Source: Lachnoclostridium sp. An181
GTDB taxonomy: Bacteria > Bacillota > Clostridia > Lachnospirales > Lachnospiraceae
Length of the DNA: 64,000 nucleotides
Reading direction: 5' to 3'
Assembly: GCF_002160325.1 (NCBI RefSeq)
Contig: NZ_NFKJ01000010.1
Span: forward strand, 1 to 64,000
Positions 16,683 to 25,350 of this stretch are shown piece by piece. The notes beneath the pieces are model-generated. The model was not told the origin of the DNA and did no database searches. It worked only from the letters and a program-made list of their open reading frames with translations. A program made the position numbers and the translations under genes. How positions within the stretch are numbered: position 1 is the first letter of the stretch; each line of letters opens with the position of its first letter.

Positions 16683-17527
16683 AATTCTTCCACCAACTCT
16701 TCTCTGCGCAGAATCCCGTCTTTGATCGGAAGTCCGCGCTTTTTCAGCTCGTGTGCCAGCATAGTCACCTGCGGCACGTCCAGACGATACTCTTTTAATG
16801 TTTCCACCTTAGAAAAAATTTCTCTTGGCGTGCCCTGCATGACAATTTTGCCATGATCCATCACGATCACATGGTCCGCATCCACCACTTCCTCCATGTA
16901 ATGGGTGATCAGGATGACGGTCACATGCTCCTGTTCATGCAGCCTGTGCACAGTCCTCAGCACATCTTTTCTTCCGTTTGGGTCAAGCATGGCTGTCGGC
17001 TCATCGAGCACGATACATTTTGGGTGCATGGCCACAACCCCTGCGATGGCAACCCTTTGTTTCTGCCCTCCGGAAAGCTTGTTCGGAGATCGGTGTCTGT
17101 ACTCCAGCATGCCCACGGACTTTAAACTCTCTTCCACACGTTCCCAGATTTCCTCTGTCGGAACCCCTAAATTCTCCGGACCGAATCCCACATCCTCCTC
17201 CACAACTGTGGCGATGATCTGGTTGTCCGGGTTCTGGAACACCATGCCCGCGCTCTGGCGCACATCCCAAAGATTTTCCTCTTTTTTTGTATCCTTTCCA
17301 TCCACCCACATCGTGCCCCCTGTCGGGACAAGAATAGCGTTCATATGCTTTGCCAGCGTGGATTTGCCGGATCCATTGTGTCCAAGGATTGCAATGAATT
17401 GTCCCGGTTTTATGTGCAGCCCTACATCATCGATGGCGCGCTGCATTCCAACCACATTGCCCTCATCGTCATGTTTTTCATATTCATAGACCAAATTTTC
17501 TGTTCTTATCATTTCCATTCTTTTCAT
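16667..17527 (-). CDS. ecfA1: ECF transporter ATPase EcfA1
   Basis: A 286-residue ABC ATPase, the partner of EcfA2. Walker [11 protein letters not shown]-loop [18 protein letters not shown], signature LSGGQKQR, Walker [14 protein letters not shown] and switch His in ITHYMEE are all present. The first ATG has AAAGGG just upstream at slightly short spacing; a start at the internal MEMIRTENL is also possible. It begins 15 bases after ribU, so it sits under the FMN riboswitch. Confidence 0.93.
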   Translation of the reverse strand: MKRMEMIRTENLVYEYEKHDDEGNVVGMQRAIDDVGLHIKPGQFIAILGHNGSGKSTLAKHMNAILVPTGGTMWVDGKDTKKEENLWDVRQSAGMVFQNPDNQIIATVVEEDVGFGPENLGVPTEEIWERVEESLKSVGMLEYRHRSPNKLSGGQKQRVAIAGVVAMHPKCIVLDEPTAMLDPNGRKDVLRTVHRLHEQEHVTVILITHYMEEVVDADHVIVMDHGKIVMQGTPREIFSKVETLKEYRLDVPQVTMLAHELKKRGLPIKDGILRREELVEELCRLN

Positions 17528-17542
17528 CTGCCCTTTGATTCA

Positions 17543-18169
17543 TCACCGGCTCATCTTAAAGACCGGACTAATCTTTTTATATATCAGCACAACTACCGCG
17601 GAATCTATCACAGCCTTGATCAGATTGAACGGCGCCACTGCGATCATCACAAATCCAAGAAGGCTGTGGATATTTCCGTTGATCGCACTTCCCATCTCAA
17701 TAAACGCATCCACTGGCATGGAAAATGCCGCCCCGTATGCAGGAAGAAGTACATATGCATTGATTATACACGCAACCACGGTCATTGTCACGGTTCCTGC
17801 ACAAAGTCCTAAAATTGCATGCTTTCTTGTCTTCCTGTTACGGTAAATAAGGCCGGCAGGCACGACAAACGCACAGCCCATAATAAAGTTTGCAAGTTCT
17901 CCCACCCCTGCCGTGATGGTGCCATTAATCGCCAAATTCAGAAGAATCTTCACCCCTTCCACAACCACACCGGCCAAAGGCCCCATGGCAAACGCTCCGA
18001 TAAGGACCGGTATCTCACTGAAATCCAGCTCATAAAAAGTTGGAGCAATAAATGGAAGCGGAAACTCAAACAGCATCAATATCACAGCTGCCGCGGACAG
18101 CATGGATATCTGTGCGATGGTTTTCGTTCTTGTGTTACCGTTTTTTTGACTGATTGTCTTTGTACTCAT
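17543..18169 (-). CDS. ribU: Riboflavin ECF S component RibU
   Basis: A 208-residue membrane protein with about six transmembrane helices that binds riboflavin and delivers it to the EcfA1-A2-T module. The diagnostic stretch is PTFYELDFSEIPVLIGAFAM followed by GP.AGVVVEGVK and GELANFIMG, as in known RibU proteins. The FMN riboswitch in its leader makes the substrate call firm. First gene of the operon. Confidence 0.93.
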   Translation of the reverse strand: MSTKTISQKNGNTRTKTIAQISMLSAAAVILMLFEFPLPFIAPTFYELDFSEIPVLIGAFAMGPLAGVVVEGVKILLNLAINGTITAGVGELANFIMGCAFVVPAGLIYRNRKTRKHAILGLCAGTVTMTVVACIINAYVLLPAYGAAFSMPVDAFIEMGSAINGNIHSLLGFVMIAVAPFNLIKAVIDSAVVVLIYKKISPVFKMSR

Positions 18170-18221
18170 TTTTTTCTCTCCTTTTTTTCAAAGGAATTCT
18201 TCTGAAAATAGCCATACATCA

Positions 18222-18250
18222 CAAAAACCCCGGATACCAAAATCCGGGGC
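18222..18250 (-). terminator. expression-platform terminator of the FMN riboswitch
   Basis: On the minus strand CCCCGGAT (from 18249) pairs with ATCCGGGG (to 18228) and is followed by TTTTTGTG. It lies directly 3' of the FMN aptamer, as expected for premature termination when FMN is abundant. Confidence 0.85.
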
Positions 18251-18278
18251 TCAAAATTTTTTCTGAGCATGTACGTTT

Positions 18279-18413
18279 CTTCTTTCATCCAGACTTTACT
18301 GTTGGTTTTGGAATCTTTCCCACAAAGGAAATCACCAAATCAGCCGCCCGAAAGAACGGACGGGTCGCGGACTGTACCGCCAGTTGGGACTTTCACCCGA
18401 CCCCGAAGAATCC
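18279..18413 (-). promoter_or_regulatory. FMN riboswitch (RFN element)
   Basis: On the minus strand the conserved blocks are all visible: GGTCGGGTGAAAGTCCC, GGCGGTACAGTCCGCGACC, GGCTGATTTGGTGA, CCAAAACCAACAGT and AAGTCTGGATGAAAGAAG. It precedes ribU and ends in an intrinsic terminator, so FMN should turn the whole ribU-ecf-truA operon down. Confidence 0.97.
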
Positions 18414-18433
18414 TTTTATATTTTCAGCTTTTA

Positions 18434-18462
18434 ATTATAATCCTCTCCTGTATATTATTCAA
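18434..18462 (-). promoter_or_regulatory. sigma-A promoter of the riboflavin-uptake operon
   Basis: Minus-strand TTGAAT (18457-18462) and TATAAT (18434-18439) with a 17-bp spacer, starting RNA about ten to fifteen bases before the FMN aptamer. The -35 box overlaps the last codon of the upstream peptidase gene. Confidence 0.75.
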
Positions 18463-18902
18463 GTACTTTTTATCCTGTTCAGCATCCGGTACAAAAGCAG
18501 CAGACATTTTCTTGCGGAAAGGGAAAGGCACCAAAATTTTGTATACAGGCAATATTTTCCTGAATGGACATCAATATACTTTTCATCCCGGTAAAACCCT
18601 TCCATAACAGCCAGAATCTGCTCTTTTTTCACCCCATACTCCCGCACCCACTGATTATCCCCGCAAAGCACATATCCTTCCGGCAAAATGGCAAGGATAC
18701 GGTGAAGAACGTATGTTGCATTAGCTCTCTTATACAGGACAATATCATATTTCTTTGCTTGTCCCTCAAACCTTTTTAGCACAACGGTATCCCGGTCCGG
18801 CCGTATGAGAGGCAGCATGCTCTCACCCACAGGAGCATTGATAATATACCCTTTTTCTTTTAAAGCCTTCTCCAGTAAACTATCCACAAGTCTTTCCTTC
18901 AT
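18459..18902 (-). CDS. S24/S26-like peptidase, soluble signal-peptidase fold
   Basis: A 147-residue protein with the signal-peptidase core: GESMLPLIRP carries the catalytic Ser (about residue 28), DIVLYKRANATYVLHRI carries a His where Lys is found in bacterial type I enzymes, as in SipW/archaeal-type peptidases, and CGDNQWVREYGV is the conserved box after it. There is no clear membrane anchor at the N-terminus, so it may act in the cytosol or at the inner face of the membrane. Its start lies 23 bases inside the preceding HPr-kinase-like gene. Proteins of this type accompany HPr-kinase-like and PqqD proteins in some peptide-maturation loci; the substrate is unknown. Confidence 0.7.
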   Translation of the reverse strand: MKERLVDSLLEKALKEKGYIINAPVGESMLPLIRPDRDTVVLKRFEGQAKKYDIVLYKRANATYVLHRILAILPEGYVLCGDNQWVREYGVKKEQILAVMEGFYRDEKYIDVHSGKYCLYTKFWCLSLSARKCLLLLYRMLNRIKST

Positions 18903-19605
18903 CCTTTCTTCCCATCGTCTTGTAAGCCATCACAGCCGCTTCTTCTGAAATATTGCACTCCATCCGGTAGATCGGCACTTTTTTCAGAACCGCATCAAGC
19001 ATCGAAAACAACTCGTCCACAACATCCTCGTGCACTGGCAGGAGCGTCTGCCTCATAAGAAGTGGCAAAGCCTCTTTTGGAGAAATCGCGCGGATCTGAT
19101 TTTCCTCTCCCCTTTCCAGCATACATATTCCCCGAAGGACTGCCTTTTGATTCCGGTTTTCATCCGTCTTGCCGCTGAATGGAGTGCCATATACCATGCA
19201 CCCGCCCTTTTCAATCCGTATTGCAGGCTTGTCATCATTGATGATCACTGCCTTGTCCTCGCCAAAATAAGACTGCCACAATTTTGTGTGGGTCGATTTC
19301 CCTGTTCCGCTGTCAGCGGAAAAAAGATATGCCTCCCCATCCACAACCACAGCGGATGCATGCAGCACAAATCCTCCATATCTTAAAAGTTTACCGTAGA
19401 ACTGAATCCCCGCAAAAATGTATTCACACTGCTCCAAGGACAAATGCGGATTCTCCTTTTGCTTGTTCATACAAAATTCTTCGGAAATTGTAATAGCGAT
19501 ATCCCTCTTTTGTTTCTCGCACTGGTACGGCACCATTTTACGCCGCATCATTTCATACAGCGGATCATACTCCACCACACAATCTGCTATCTTATAAAAC
19601 ATCAT
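18880..19605 (-). CDS. HPr-kinase-like P-loop protein
   Basis: A 241-residue protein whose central part (about 80-190) resembles the HPr kinase catalytic fold: FVLHASAVVVDGEAYLFSADSG then GTGKSTHTKLW (P-loop near 98) and VIINDDKPAI (the Asp pair near 122). It lacks the N-terminal HPrK domain and the HPr-recognition region, so it is not a regulator of sugar uptake. Relatives occur in peptide-modification loci and in ill-defined Clostridia operons with S24/S26 peptidases. It overlaps both neighbours (14 bases with EamA, 23 with the peptidase), which implies coupled translation and a joint function. No precursor peptide or PqqD was found next to it. Confidence 0.7.
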   Translation of the reverse strand: MMFYKIADCVVEYDPLYEMMRRKMVPYQCEKQKRDIAITISEEFCMNKQKENPHLSLEQCEYIFAGIQFYGKLLRYGGFVLHASAVVVDGEAYLFSADSGTGKSTHTKLWQSYFGEDKAVIINDDKPAIRIEKGGCMVYGTPFSGKTDENRNQKAVLRGICMLERGEENQIRAISPKEALPLLMRQTLLPVHEDVVDELFSMLDAVLKKVPIYRMECNISEEAAVMAYKTMGRKDEGKTCG

Positions 19606-20521
19606 GTTCCCCCTTATCTTTTGAAACTTTGTTTACCATGATGATCCCTGCACTGACAAGTAAAAGAGCTGCAAGGTTTTTCCACGAAAAAAGCTTTTCT
19701 CCCATAAAAACAGCGGACAAAACAGAGCCGAAAATGGGAATGCTGAAACCAAAGATCGTCACCTTTCCCACCGGATTATACTTGAGCAGCACAGTCCAAA
19801 GTGTAAACGCCACTGCGGACAGAAGTGCCATATAGATGAGCAGTGCCAGTGATTTTCCATCAACATATCCTATCTTTCCTCCCATAAGAAAGCCTGCCAC
19901 TGTCAAAACACTGCCGCCGAACATGAGCTGATACGCTGTCATAGTCATGGCGTCCGCGTATTTTGCCACAAATTTTGCCGCGACTGCGCACAGCCCATAC
20001 ACAGTCGTACAGATGACGATCATTCCTTCCCCATTCCAGGCAAACCCCTCTCCAAAGGCTCCGGGGGAAAGATTGATAAGGATGACTCCCGCCACTCCCA
20101 CAAGGCATCCCACCCCTTTTTGCCAGTTTAACTTTTCTTTCAAAATAAAGTGAGCTGCTATGATAGACACAAATGCATAGGACGCATTGATGACCGATCC
20201 CTTGACTCCGGTTGTATTGGCCATGCCTACATAAAAGAAAAAATACTGTACTGCTGTCTGAAAAAATCCAAACACAAGAACTGGACCCGCTGCATCTTTG
20301 GAAAGTTTTGGGATTTTCTTCTCAGCTGCCCATCCAAACAAAAATGTCAGCACTCCTGCCAGAAAAAACCGGTATCCGGCAAAGAGCACCTGGCTTCCTG
20401 TTTCACTGATGTGAAACCATTCATATCCGATTTTTACGCACGGAAATGCGCTCCCCCACAAAAGACAGCACAGAAGACACAAGCTCCACCGCACTGCCGG
20501 TTTGGTCCATATTTTCTTCAT
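19592..20521 (-). CDS. EamA/DMT-family transporter
   Basis: A 309-residue permease with about ten transmembrane helices arranged as two EamA repeats (about 12-150 and 160-300), including the repeat-end patterns SVINASYAFVSIIAAHFILKE and FGFSIPIFGSVLSAVFMGEK. Members export amino acids, metabolites or drugs, or carry nucleotide sugars; the substrate is not predictable. It is first of a three-gene overlapping operon with the HPr-kinase-like protein and the peptidase and is divergent from the response-regulator gene. Confidence 0.88.
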   Translation of the reverse strand: MKKIWTKPAVRWSLCLLCCLLWGSAFPCVKIGYEWFHISETGSQVLFAGYRFFLAGVLTFLFGWAAEKKIPKLSKDAAGPVLVFGFFQTAVQYFFFYVGMANTTGVKGSVINASYAFVSIIAAHFILKEKLNWQKGVGCLVGVAGVILINLSPGAFGEGFAWNGEGMIVICTTVYGLCAVAAKFVAKYADAMTMTAYQLMFGGSVLTVAGFLMGGKIGYVDGKSLALLIYMALLSAVAFTLWTVLLKYNPVGKVTIFGFSIPIFGSVLSAVFMGEKLFSWKNLAALLLVSAGIIMVNKVSKDKGEHDVL

Positions 20522-20669
20522 TCCTTTTATCCTTCCTGTATTTCATTTATATATAATTCAATCTTTTATTTTATTCCCTATGTTTTCATACTGCAATGAA
20601 TTATTTATAAAATCATTTTATTCTCCACATTTTTGTCTTTATTTTTCTATTATATGCCCCTCCCTTTTA

Positions 20670-20743
20670 CCCCCCCCCCGGTATATTCTTGTGAATTCTT
20701 GTGATTCTGTTTTCTTTATATATGACCGTGCTTGTGATATAGT
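20670..20743 (+). promoter_or_regulatory. control region of the two-component operon: C-tract, tandem 10-bp repeats and -10 box
   Basis: A run of ten C (20670-20679) is followed by two abutting copies of ATTCTTGTGA (20685-20694 and 20695-20704) and a -10 like TATAGT at 20738-20743 with only a poor -35 (TTTATA, 20715-20720). Tandem 10-bp direct repeats just upstream of a weak -35 are the usual layout of an OmpR-type activator site. Confidence 0.5.
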
Positions 20744-20804
20744 CATGTACGAATATTGATTCTACATTTACCGACAAAAGGCCGCATGAAAGGAGGGAGG
20801 ATCA

Positions 20805-21467
20805 ATGCTGCGTATTTTATCTGTAGATGACGACGAGGCCGTACTCGCTATCAATCTTTCTTATCTTGAAGGACATGGATATGAAGTATATACAGCGAAA
20901 ACAGCCAGAGAAGCCAGAGATCTGCTTTCCCGCATCTCTTTTGACTGCATCCTGCTTGACATCCTTCTGGATGATATGGATGGATTTCTTTTTTGCAGAG
21001 AAATAAAAGAGCAGTATTCCATCCCTATCATCTGCCTTACAAACTTAGGTGAGGAAGAACACCTGCTCAAAGGCTTTGCCAGCGGTGCAGACGATTACAT
21101 GGCAAAACCGTACAGGCTCTCCGAACTTGAGGCGAGGATACAGGCAAGGACCAAACAGAATCTGCAGATCCTGCATTACCCTCCTTTGGCCATCAATCTG
21201 GAACAGCATTTTGTGACCATTTTTGACAAACCGGTTCCTCTGACAGACAGTGAGTTTTCCATCCTGAAATTTTTAGCCCTTCACCCAAACCAACCGTTTT
21301 CTCAGCAGGAACTGTATGAAAGAATCTGGAAACTGCCATTCTTAAAAAAGAATCATACGGTTCAGGTACATATTGTCCAGTTGAGAAAAAAACTGGAGAA
21401 TGCTTATCCGGAGCATTCTTATATTCAGACGAAATGGGGTGATGGCTATTTTTTTGCTTCAACATAA
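20805..21467 (+). CDS. OmpR/PhoB-family response regulator
   Basis: A 220-residue regulator with a receiver domain (1-115; acidic pair Asp9-Asp10, phosphoacceptor Asp52 in ILLDILLDD, Lys near 102 in MAKPYR) and a winged-helix DNA-binding domain (about 125-218, ending HSYIQTKWGDGYFF). GGAGGGAGG precedes the ATG. It is co-transcribed and overlaps with the sensor kinase gene; targets are unknown but the tandem repeats upstream suggest autoregulation. Confidence 0.93.
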   Translation: MLRILSVDDDEAVLAINLSYLEGHGYEVYTAKTAREARDLLSRISFDCILLDILLDDMDGFLFCREIKEQYSIPIICLTNLGEEEHLLKGFASGADDYMAKPYRLSELEARIQARTKQNLQILHYPPLAINLEQHFVTIFDKPVPLTDSEFSILKFLALHPNQPFSQQELYERIWKLPFLKKNHTVQVHIVQLRKKLENAYPEHSYIQTKWGDGYFFAST

Positions 21468-23373
21468 AACAAACGGACACTGTTGCAGACATACAATTGC
21501 ACGTCATCTCTTTCCGTTTTTTGCGATTGTCTCTGTCATCTTCGTTTTGTTTTTACTGGATACAAAAGTTGATACCCAAACTTCGGGCAGTCTGATCACC
21601 TACAAGCATGGTATTTTATCTGTTTCTGAAACTGCCCCAAAAGAGCATATAGTGATTCCCCTTTTTGATGGCTGGAAACATTTACGGACATTCGACAGCA
21701 AAGCTGCCTACCAAATCAGTGTGGAACAGCAGTCCAATACTCCGCTGTCATTGCTGATACCTGGTGTTTCAAACGATTCACAAGTTTTCGTACAATGTAT
21801 TTCCACATCCCCAAACCGCCCTTTTAAAAATGGGAGGTCTCTTTTGTGTACCCGGGGATGGGCTTACTCTCTGCCTGCTGACCAGACTTATTGTGTTCAG
21901 ATCAATTCTTCTCTGTACGATTCTATCCAAAAAGAACTCCTTCCTTTTCCTATTCTTGGACAGCACAAAAATATCTGTAGTTTTATTTTTCTGCGCCTTA
22001 TTTTCTATTCCCTTTTATTTTTCTGCTCTGTTGTCATTTTTATCGTATTGTTTGTCCTGTCGAATTTATGTCGGGACAAAATGGCGATGATCTCCTGTTT
22101 CTGTGCAGCGGCATTTTTCTTTGTCCTTCACAGTGGCAGTTCTTTCTTTTGGATGTTGACCTCCTGTCCGTCGGTAGCACTTAGTTTTCTCCGGAAAAGC
22201 AGTATTTTATTTATGTTATTTTTTATCGTTCTTTCTGACCAGACACCTTCTAATTTGAAACGGAAAAAGTCAGGTCTGCCAATACCTGCTCTTTTTTCTT
22301 TATTCATGTGCACCCTGGCATGTTTTCACCCGCTGTTTCTTTCATTTGCAGACACAAACATTTATGACCAGTATACTTCTTTTGTTCGCGCCGGTGCAAT
22401 GTTCCTTGCATTATACCTGATCTTTTCCGCTATCCGGACACTTTACCGAGGCATCCTCCATTATTTTCTCCAATGCGCAAATATTCTCCTTGGGTTATCC
22501 ATCCTTTTTGAACTGCTGTCGACATATTTTTCAAATTTTCTTCTGCCGGGAAGATATTTAGATTTTTGCTGTCTTCTCCTACTGCTTTTTTACTGTCTGG
22601 AAATTCTATTTTTCGGTTATCAAAGGCAGGTCGGAAATGCCTCACTTGCAAAACACCTGGCCTTTCTTGATGCAAGATGGACAAAACAACAGATTTCTCT
22701 GGATGCGGAAAAACAGAAACTGTTGACCAATGCAGCTCACAATTTAAAGGCCCCTTTATCCACCATGCACATGTATTTGGATATGATGCGGGATTTGAAT
22801 ATACGCACAACCGCAGAATTGGAACCATATCTGAAAATTATGGAATCAAAAAATGCAGAATTGAAAAAAAGAGTATCCGAACTCTCCACTTTTCTTACTC
22901 TTGAAAGACTGTCCTCTAAAAAAGAGCCCTTGCTTCTCTCAGTCTTCCTCAAAGATTTCTACCAAATATACAAAGCAGATGCTGATGCGTCCGGAATTTA
23001 TTTTGTTTTGAATCCGCCAAATCAGGACGCACTCATATACGGAGATTTTCAAAGACTTCAGAGCGTACTGGAAAATCTTTTCATAAACGCTTTGGACTTC
23101 ACTCCTTTTGAAGGGGAGATCACTCTGTCCGCAAAAACAGAACAGTCATGGGTATCCATTTTCCTTCAGGATACCGGCTGCGGCATTTCTCCCGAAATAC
23201 TTCCTCACATATTTGATTTTGGTGTTTCTAAAAGAGGAGAAAATGAGCAGACTCGGGGAATTGGTTTATACTGCGCCCGGCTTATCATTCGGGAACATGG
23301 CGGGGATATCACTGTCCTCTCCTCTTCGGAAGAAGGTACGAAAATGCATGTGAAACTCCCAAGGATACGATAG
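21442..23373 (+). CDS. Membrane sensor histidine kinase with 7TM-type sensor region
   Basis: A 643-residue kinase. One hydrophobic segment near residues 15-35, an extracytoplasmic domain (about 36-175), then a block of six to seven membrane helices (about 178-390) resembling 7TM sensor regions, a coiled linker, the dimerisation/phosphoacceptor helix with His433 in AAHNLKAPLST, and an ATPase domain with ENLFINALDF (N box), DTGCGISPE and RGIGLYCARLI (G boxes). The H box has AHNLKAP in place of the usual SHELKTP. I chose the ATG at 21442, inside the end of the regulator gene; the 26-base overlap implies coupled translation. The stimulus is unknown. Confidence 0.9.
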   Translation: MAIFLLQHKTNGHCCRHTIARHLFPFFAIVSVIFVLFLLDTKVDTQTSGSLITYKHGILSVSETAPKEHIVIPLFDGWKHLRTFDSKAAYQISVEQQSNTPLSLLIPGVSNDSQVFVQCISTSPNRPFKNGRSLLCTRGWAYSLPADQTYCVQINSSLYDSIQKELLPFPILGQHKNICSFIFLRLIFYSLLFFCSVVIFIVLFVLSNLCRDKMAMISCFCAAAFFFVLHSGSSFFWMLTSCPSVALSFLRKSSILFMLFFIVLSDQTPSNLKRKKSGLPIPALFSLFMCTLACFHPLFLSFADTNIYDQYTSFVRAGAMFLALYLIFSAIRTLYRGILHYFLQCANILLGLSILFELLSTYFSNFLLPGRYLDFCCLLLLLFYCLEILFFGYQRQVGNASLAKHLAFLDARWTKQQISLDAEKQKLLTNAAHNLKAPLSTMHMYLDMMRDLNIRTTAELEPYLKIMESKNAELKKRVSELSTFLTLERLSSKKEPLLLSVFLKDFYQIYKADADASGIYFVLNPPNQDALIYGDFQRLQSVLENLFINALDFTPFEGEITLSAKTEQSWVSIFLQDTGCGISPEILPHIFDFGVSKRGENEQTRGIGLYCARLIIREHGGDITVLSSSEEGTKMHVKLPRIR

Positions 23374-23401
23374 ACACCCCCGCTTGTCTTTCCACACTCC
23401 T

Positions 23402-23737
23402 TTATATCTTCCGGAATTCCTCCACATCTACCACAAACACAGTCGCTCCGCCAACTTCTACTTTGATCGGCACATTTGAGTAGTTCAGCATCGGAATGCC
23501 TCCAGGTGGATATGGCGCTGCAATCTCAACTTCTGTTCTCTTGGCACACTCACTTTCCAGGATCTTCATCACCTCTTCAACCCTTTCATCCTCCACTCCT
23601 ATCATCAACGTTGTATTTCCGTTTTTTAAAAATCCACCGCTGCTGGAAAGCTTGGTTACACCTAGTTTGTTTTGGTTCAATTTCTTTACTGCCTTATTGG
23701 CGTCTTCATCGTGTATGACTGCAAACATTAATTTCAT
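23402..23737 (-). CDS. darA: Cyclic-di-AMP receptor of the P-II-like DarA/PstA type
   Basis: A 111-residue cytosolic trimer-forming protein with the P-II-like fold that binds c-di-AMP. LSSSGGFLKNGNTTLMIGVED (split here as LSSSGGFLKNGN and TTLMIGVED) matches the nucleotide-binding region of the family, and the length is typical. GAGGTG precedes the ATG. It is convergent with the kinase gene. Downstream partners of these receptors are not known. Confidence 0.92.
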   Translation of the reverse strand: MKLMFAVIHDEDANKAVKKLNQNKLGVTKLSSSGGFLKNGNTTLMIGVEDERVEEVMKILESECAKRTEVEIAAPYPPGGIPMLNYSNVPIKVEVGGATVFVVDVEEFRKI

Positions 23738-23773
23738 AATTCAGCACCTCTTTTCTTTCATTCTTTCCAAAAA

Positions 23774-23869
23774 TTATTCTATCTCTGTCAAAGATGTGAT
23801 GCGAAATACATTTTTAATCTCAGGCGGTTTCACGGACTCATCCGGTTCATCATTGTAGAGAACCTTCAA
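23774..23869 (-). pseudogene. possible 31-codon gene remnant upstream of darA
   Basis: A short open stretch on the minus strand reads VLYNDEPDESVKPPEIKN and ends in TAA about 36 bases before darA. The composition looks like real protein, but there is no clear ribosome site, an in-frame TGA lies just upstream, and no family is recognised. It is probably the tail of a lost gene. The remainder of the 23738-23989 gap is AT-rich without features. Confidence 0.3.
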
Positions 23870-23989
23870 TCAATTGACAGACTTTTGTTTTTATAACTCA
23901 ATTTTTGCATCAACTTTATCTTATGTCAATATTTCGCGCGATATTTTTGTTCTGATTTTTACTGACATAGAATTCCCCTGTCTATTTTG

Positions 23990-24197
23990 CTATTTCCTAA
24001 AATTATGCCTCACATGGCATGAAAATTTTAGATGACAGGAGTGTTCCATAATCTTTTCTTTTAACGCATCCGGAACTTCTTCAAAATCTTTCAAACTCTC
24101 CTTGAAATGAGCCTTAACATATTTCCTGTATCATAACTGCTCCAAACATAAAGTTGTCTTTCAGTGTCAGCTCTTTAAATTCTTTTCTGTGTTCCAA
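23990..24197 (-). pseudogene. decayed Rpn/PD-(D/E)XK-type gene fragment
   Basis: A strong AAGGAGGAA (24203-24211) precedes a TTG start at 24197 and a 27-codon frame containing LTLKDNFMFGAVM, which resembles the N-terminus of Rpn-like putative transposase/nucleases (PDDEXK_2 family). It stops at 24114; a second frame then reads HFKESLKDFEEVPDALKEK and ends at 23990. A full protein would be about 300 residues, so most of the gene is deleted and the junction is shifted. Family assignment rests on the short N-terminal motif only. Confidence 0.5.
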
Positions 24198-24279
24198 TCA
24201 GTATTCCTCCTTAATACAGAGGAACTCTATAACAACATTATACTTTTAAGAAAATATCCTTCAACACATAGTTGTAATT

Positions 24280-25209
24280 TTAAAACTGCCCGAACAACTC
24301 CGGCTGCATCCGGACTCCCGTGAAGAAAATGATAAGTCCCACAACTGCGATCGCAAAGGTAAGCACTAAAAGCAAAATAAATGTGGTCTGCTTTTCCTTT
24401 CCGAACAATTCCTTTTGCGCCCCCACATCCCCCTTGTGCAGAAGGTAACTGCCGATATAAAGCAGCATAGGAGCGCCTGCTGCAAACACCATATAAATTC
24501 CCACAGAGGCGATCGGTATCGTCTCCAAAGCCGCTTCCTGGCTTGCCGCCTCTGTAAGCATCTGGCTGCTGGAAAAAGCCACAAAAAGCGGCACTGCATT
24601 GTTTACAAAGTGGAACAGCATGCTGTAGAAAATATTTCCGGTCTCAAGGCAGATATATGCCAGGACCCATCCTAAAAACGCAGTGGGAACCCAGCGGAAA
24701 CCGCCGTGGAAAAATCCGAACACCAATCCTGAGATAAAAATTGCTGCCCATTTCCATCGGTCTGTATAAATGCTCCTCAATAAAACTCCGCGGAATACTG
24801 CCTCCTCGCATACAGCCGGGCTTACTGCCACTACAAACAGGGATGCCAGAAACGGAACGCTTGTAAACTGCGCATTCAGGCTGCTGCCGATTTCCGTCAC
24901 TTCCTCCGGGAAAAAATAAGTCATGAGAATGGTAAGCCCCATCACTGCAAGAAATGAGCCAAGCCACATGATCAGTGTTCCGAATACTTTTGAAATCCTT
25001 GGCATAGAAAAAGGAAATACTTTCTTAAAATCCCCTCCTGCAATCAACACTGTGAACACTGATGCTAAAAGGAAAAACATCTCTCCCACAAAAGATGCAT
25101 AAAATCCAAGACTTCCTGCAAAGATAGGTGTTACAAAGAACATACTTGCAAGCACAAGGGCCAACACCAAAATTCCATGATACCATTTGAGCGTCCGCTT
25201 ATTTTCCAT
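24280..25209 (-). CDS. CPBP-family intramembrane metalloprotease
   Basis: A 309-residue polytopic membrane protein of the Abi/CPBP family with all three active-site motifs: EEAVFRG (about 155), FGFFHGG (about 187) and HFVNNA (about 225). Bacterial members process or protect peptides, for example in bacteriocin immunity, but most are uncharacterised. I took the ATG at 25209 because GGAGAG lies six bases upstream; the frame extends farther upstream without a ribosome site. It is divergent from sdaAB. Confidence 0.85.
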   Translation of the reverse strand: MENKRTLKWYHGILVLALVLASMFFVTPIFAGSLGFYASFVGEMFFLLASVFTVLIAGGDFKKVFPFSMPRISKVFGTLIMWLGSFLAVMGLTILMTYFFPEEVTEIGSSLNAQFTSVPFLASLFVVAVSPAVCEEAVFRGVLLRSIYTDRWKWAAIFISGLVFGFFHGGFRWVPTAFLGWVLAYICLETGNIFYSMLFHFVNNAVPLFVAFSSSQMLTEAASQEAALETIPIASVGIYMVFAAGAPMLLYIGSYLLHKGDVGAQKELFGKEKQTTFILLLVLTFAIAVVGLIIFFTGVRMQPELFGQF

Positions 25210-25350
25210 CTTCATCTCTCCAATCATTCTTTTTTGGTCATTTTGTTTTATCTTACTCCTCCTTGCGCTTGTTCGCAATATTGGCTTTTCACTGTGCCCT
25301 AAAAATGTTATAGTATTTCTGAAAAAATGAAAAACAGAAAGGATACGACT

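Noticed and set aside
18880-19605. true HPr kinase/phosphorylase (hprK)
   Set aside because: The N-terminal domain and the C-terminal HPr-binding signature are absent; only the P-loop region resembles HprK.
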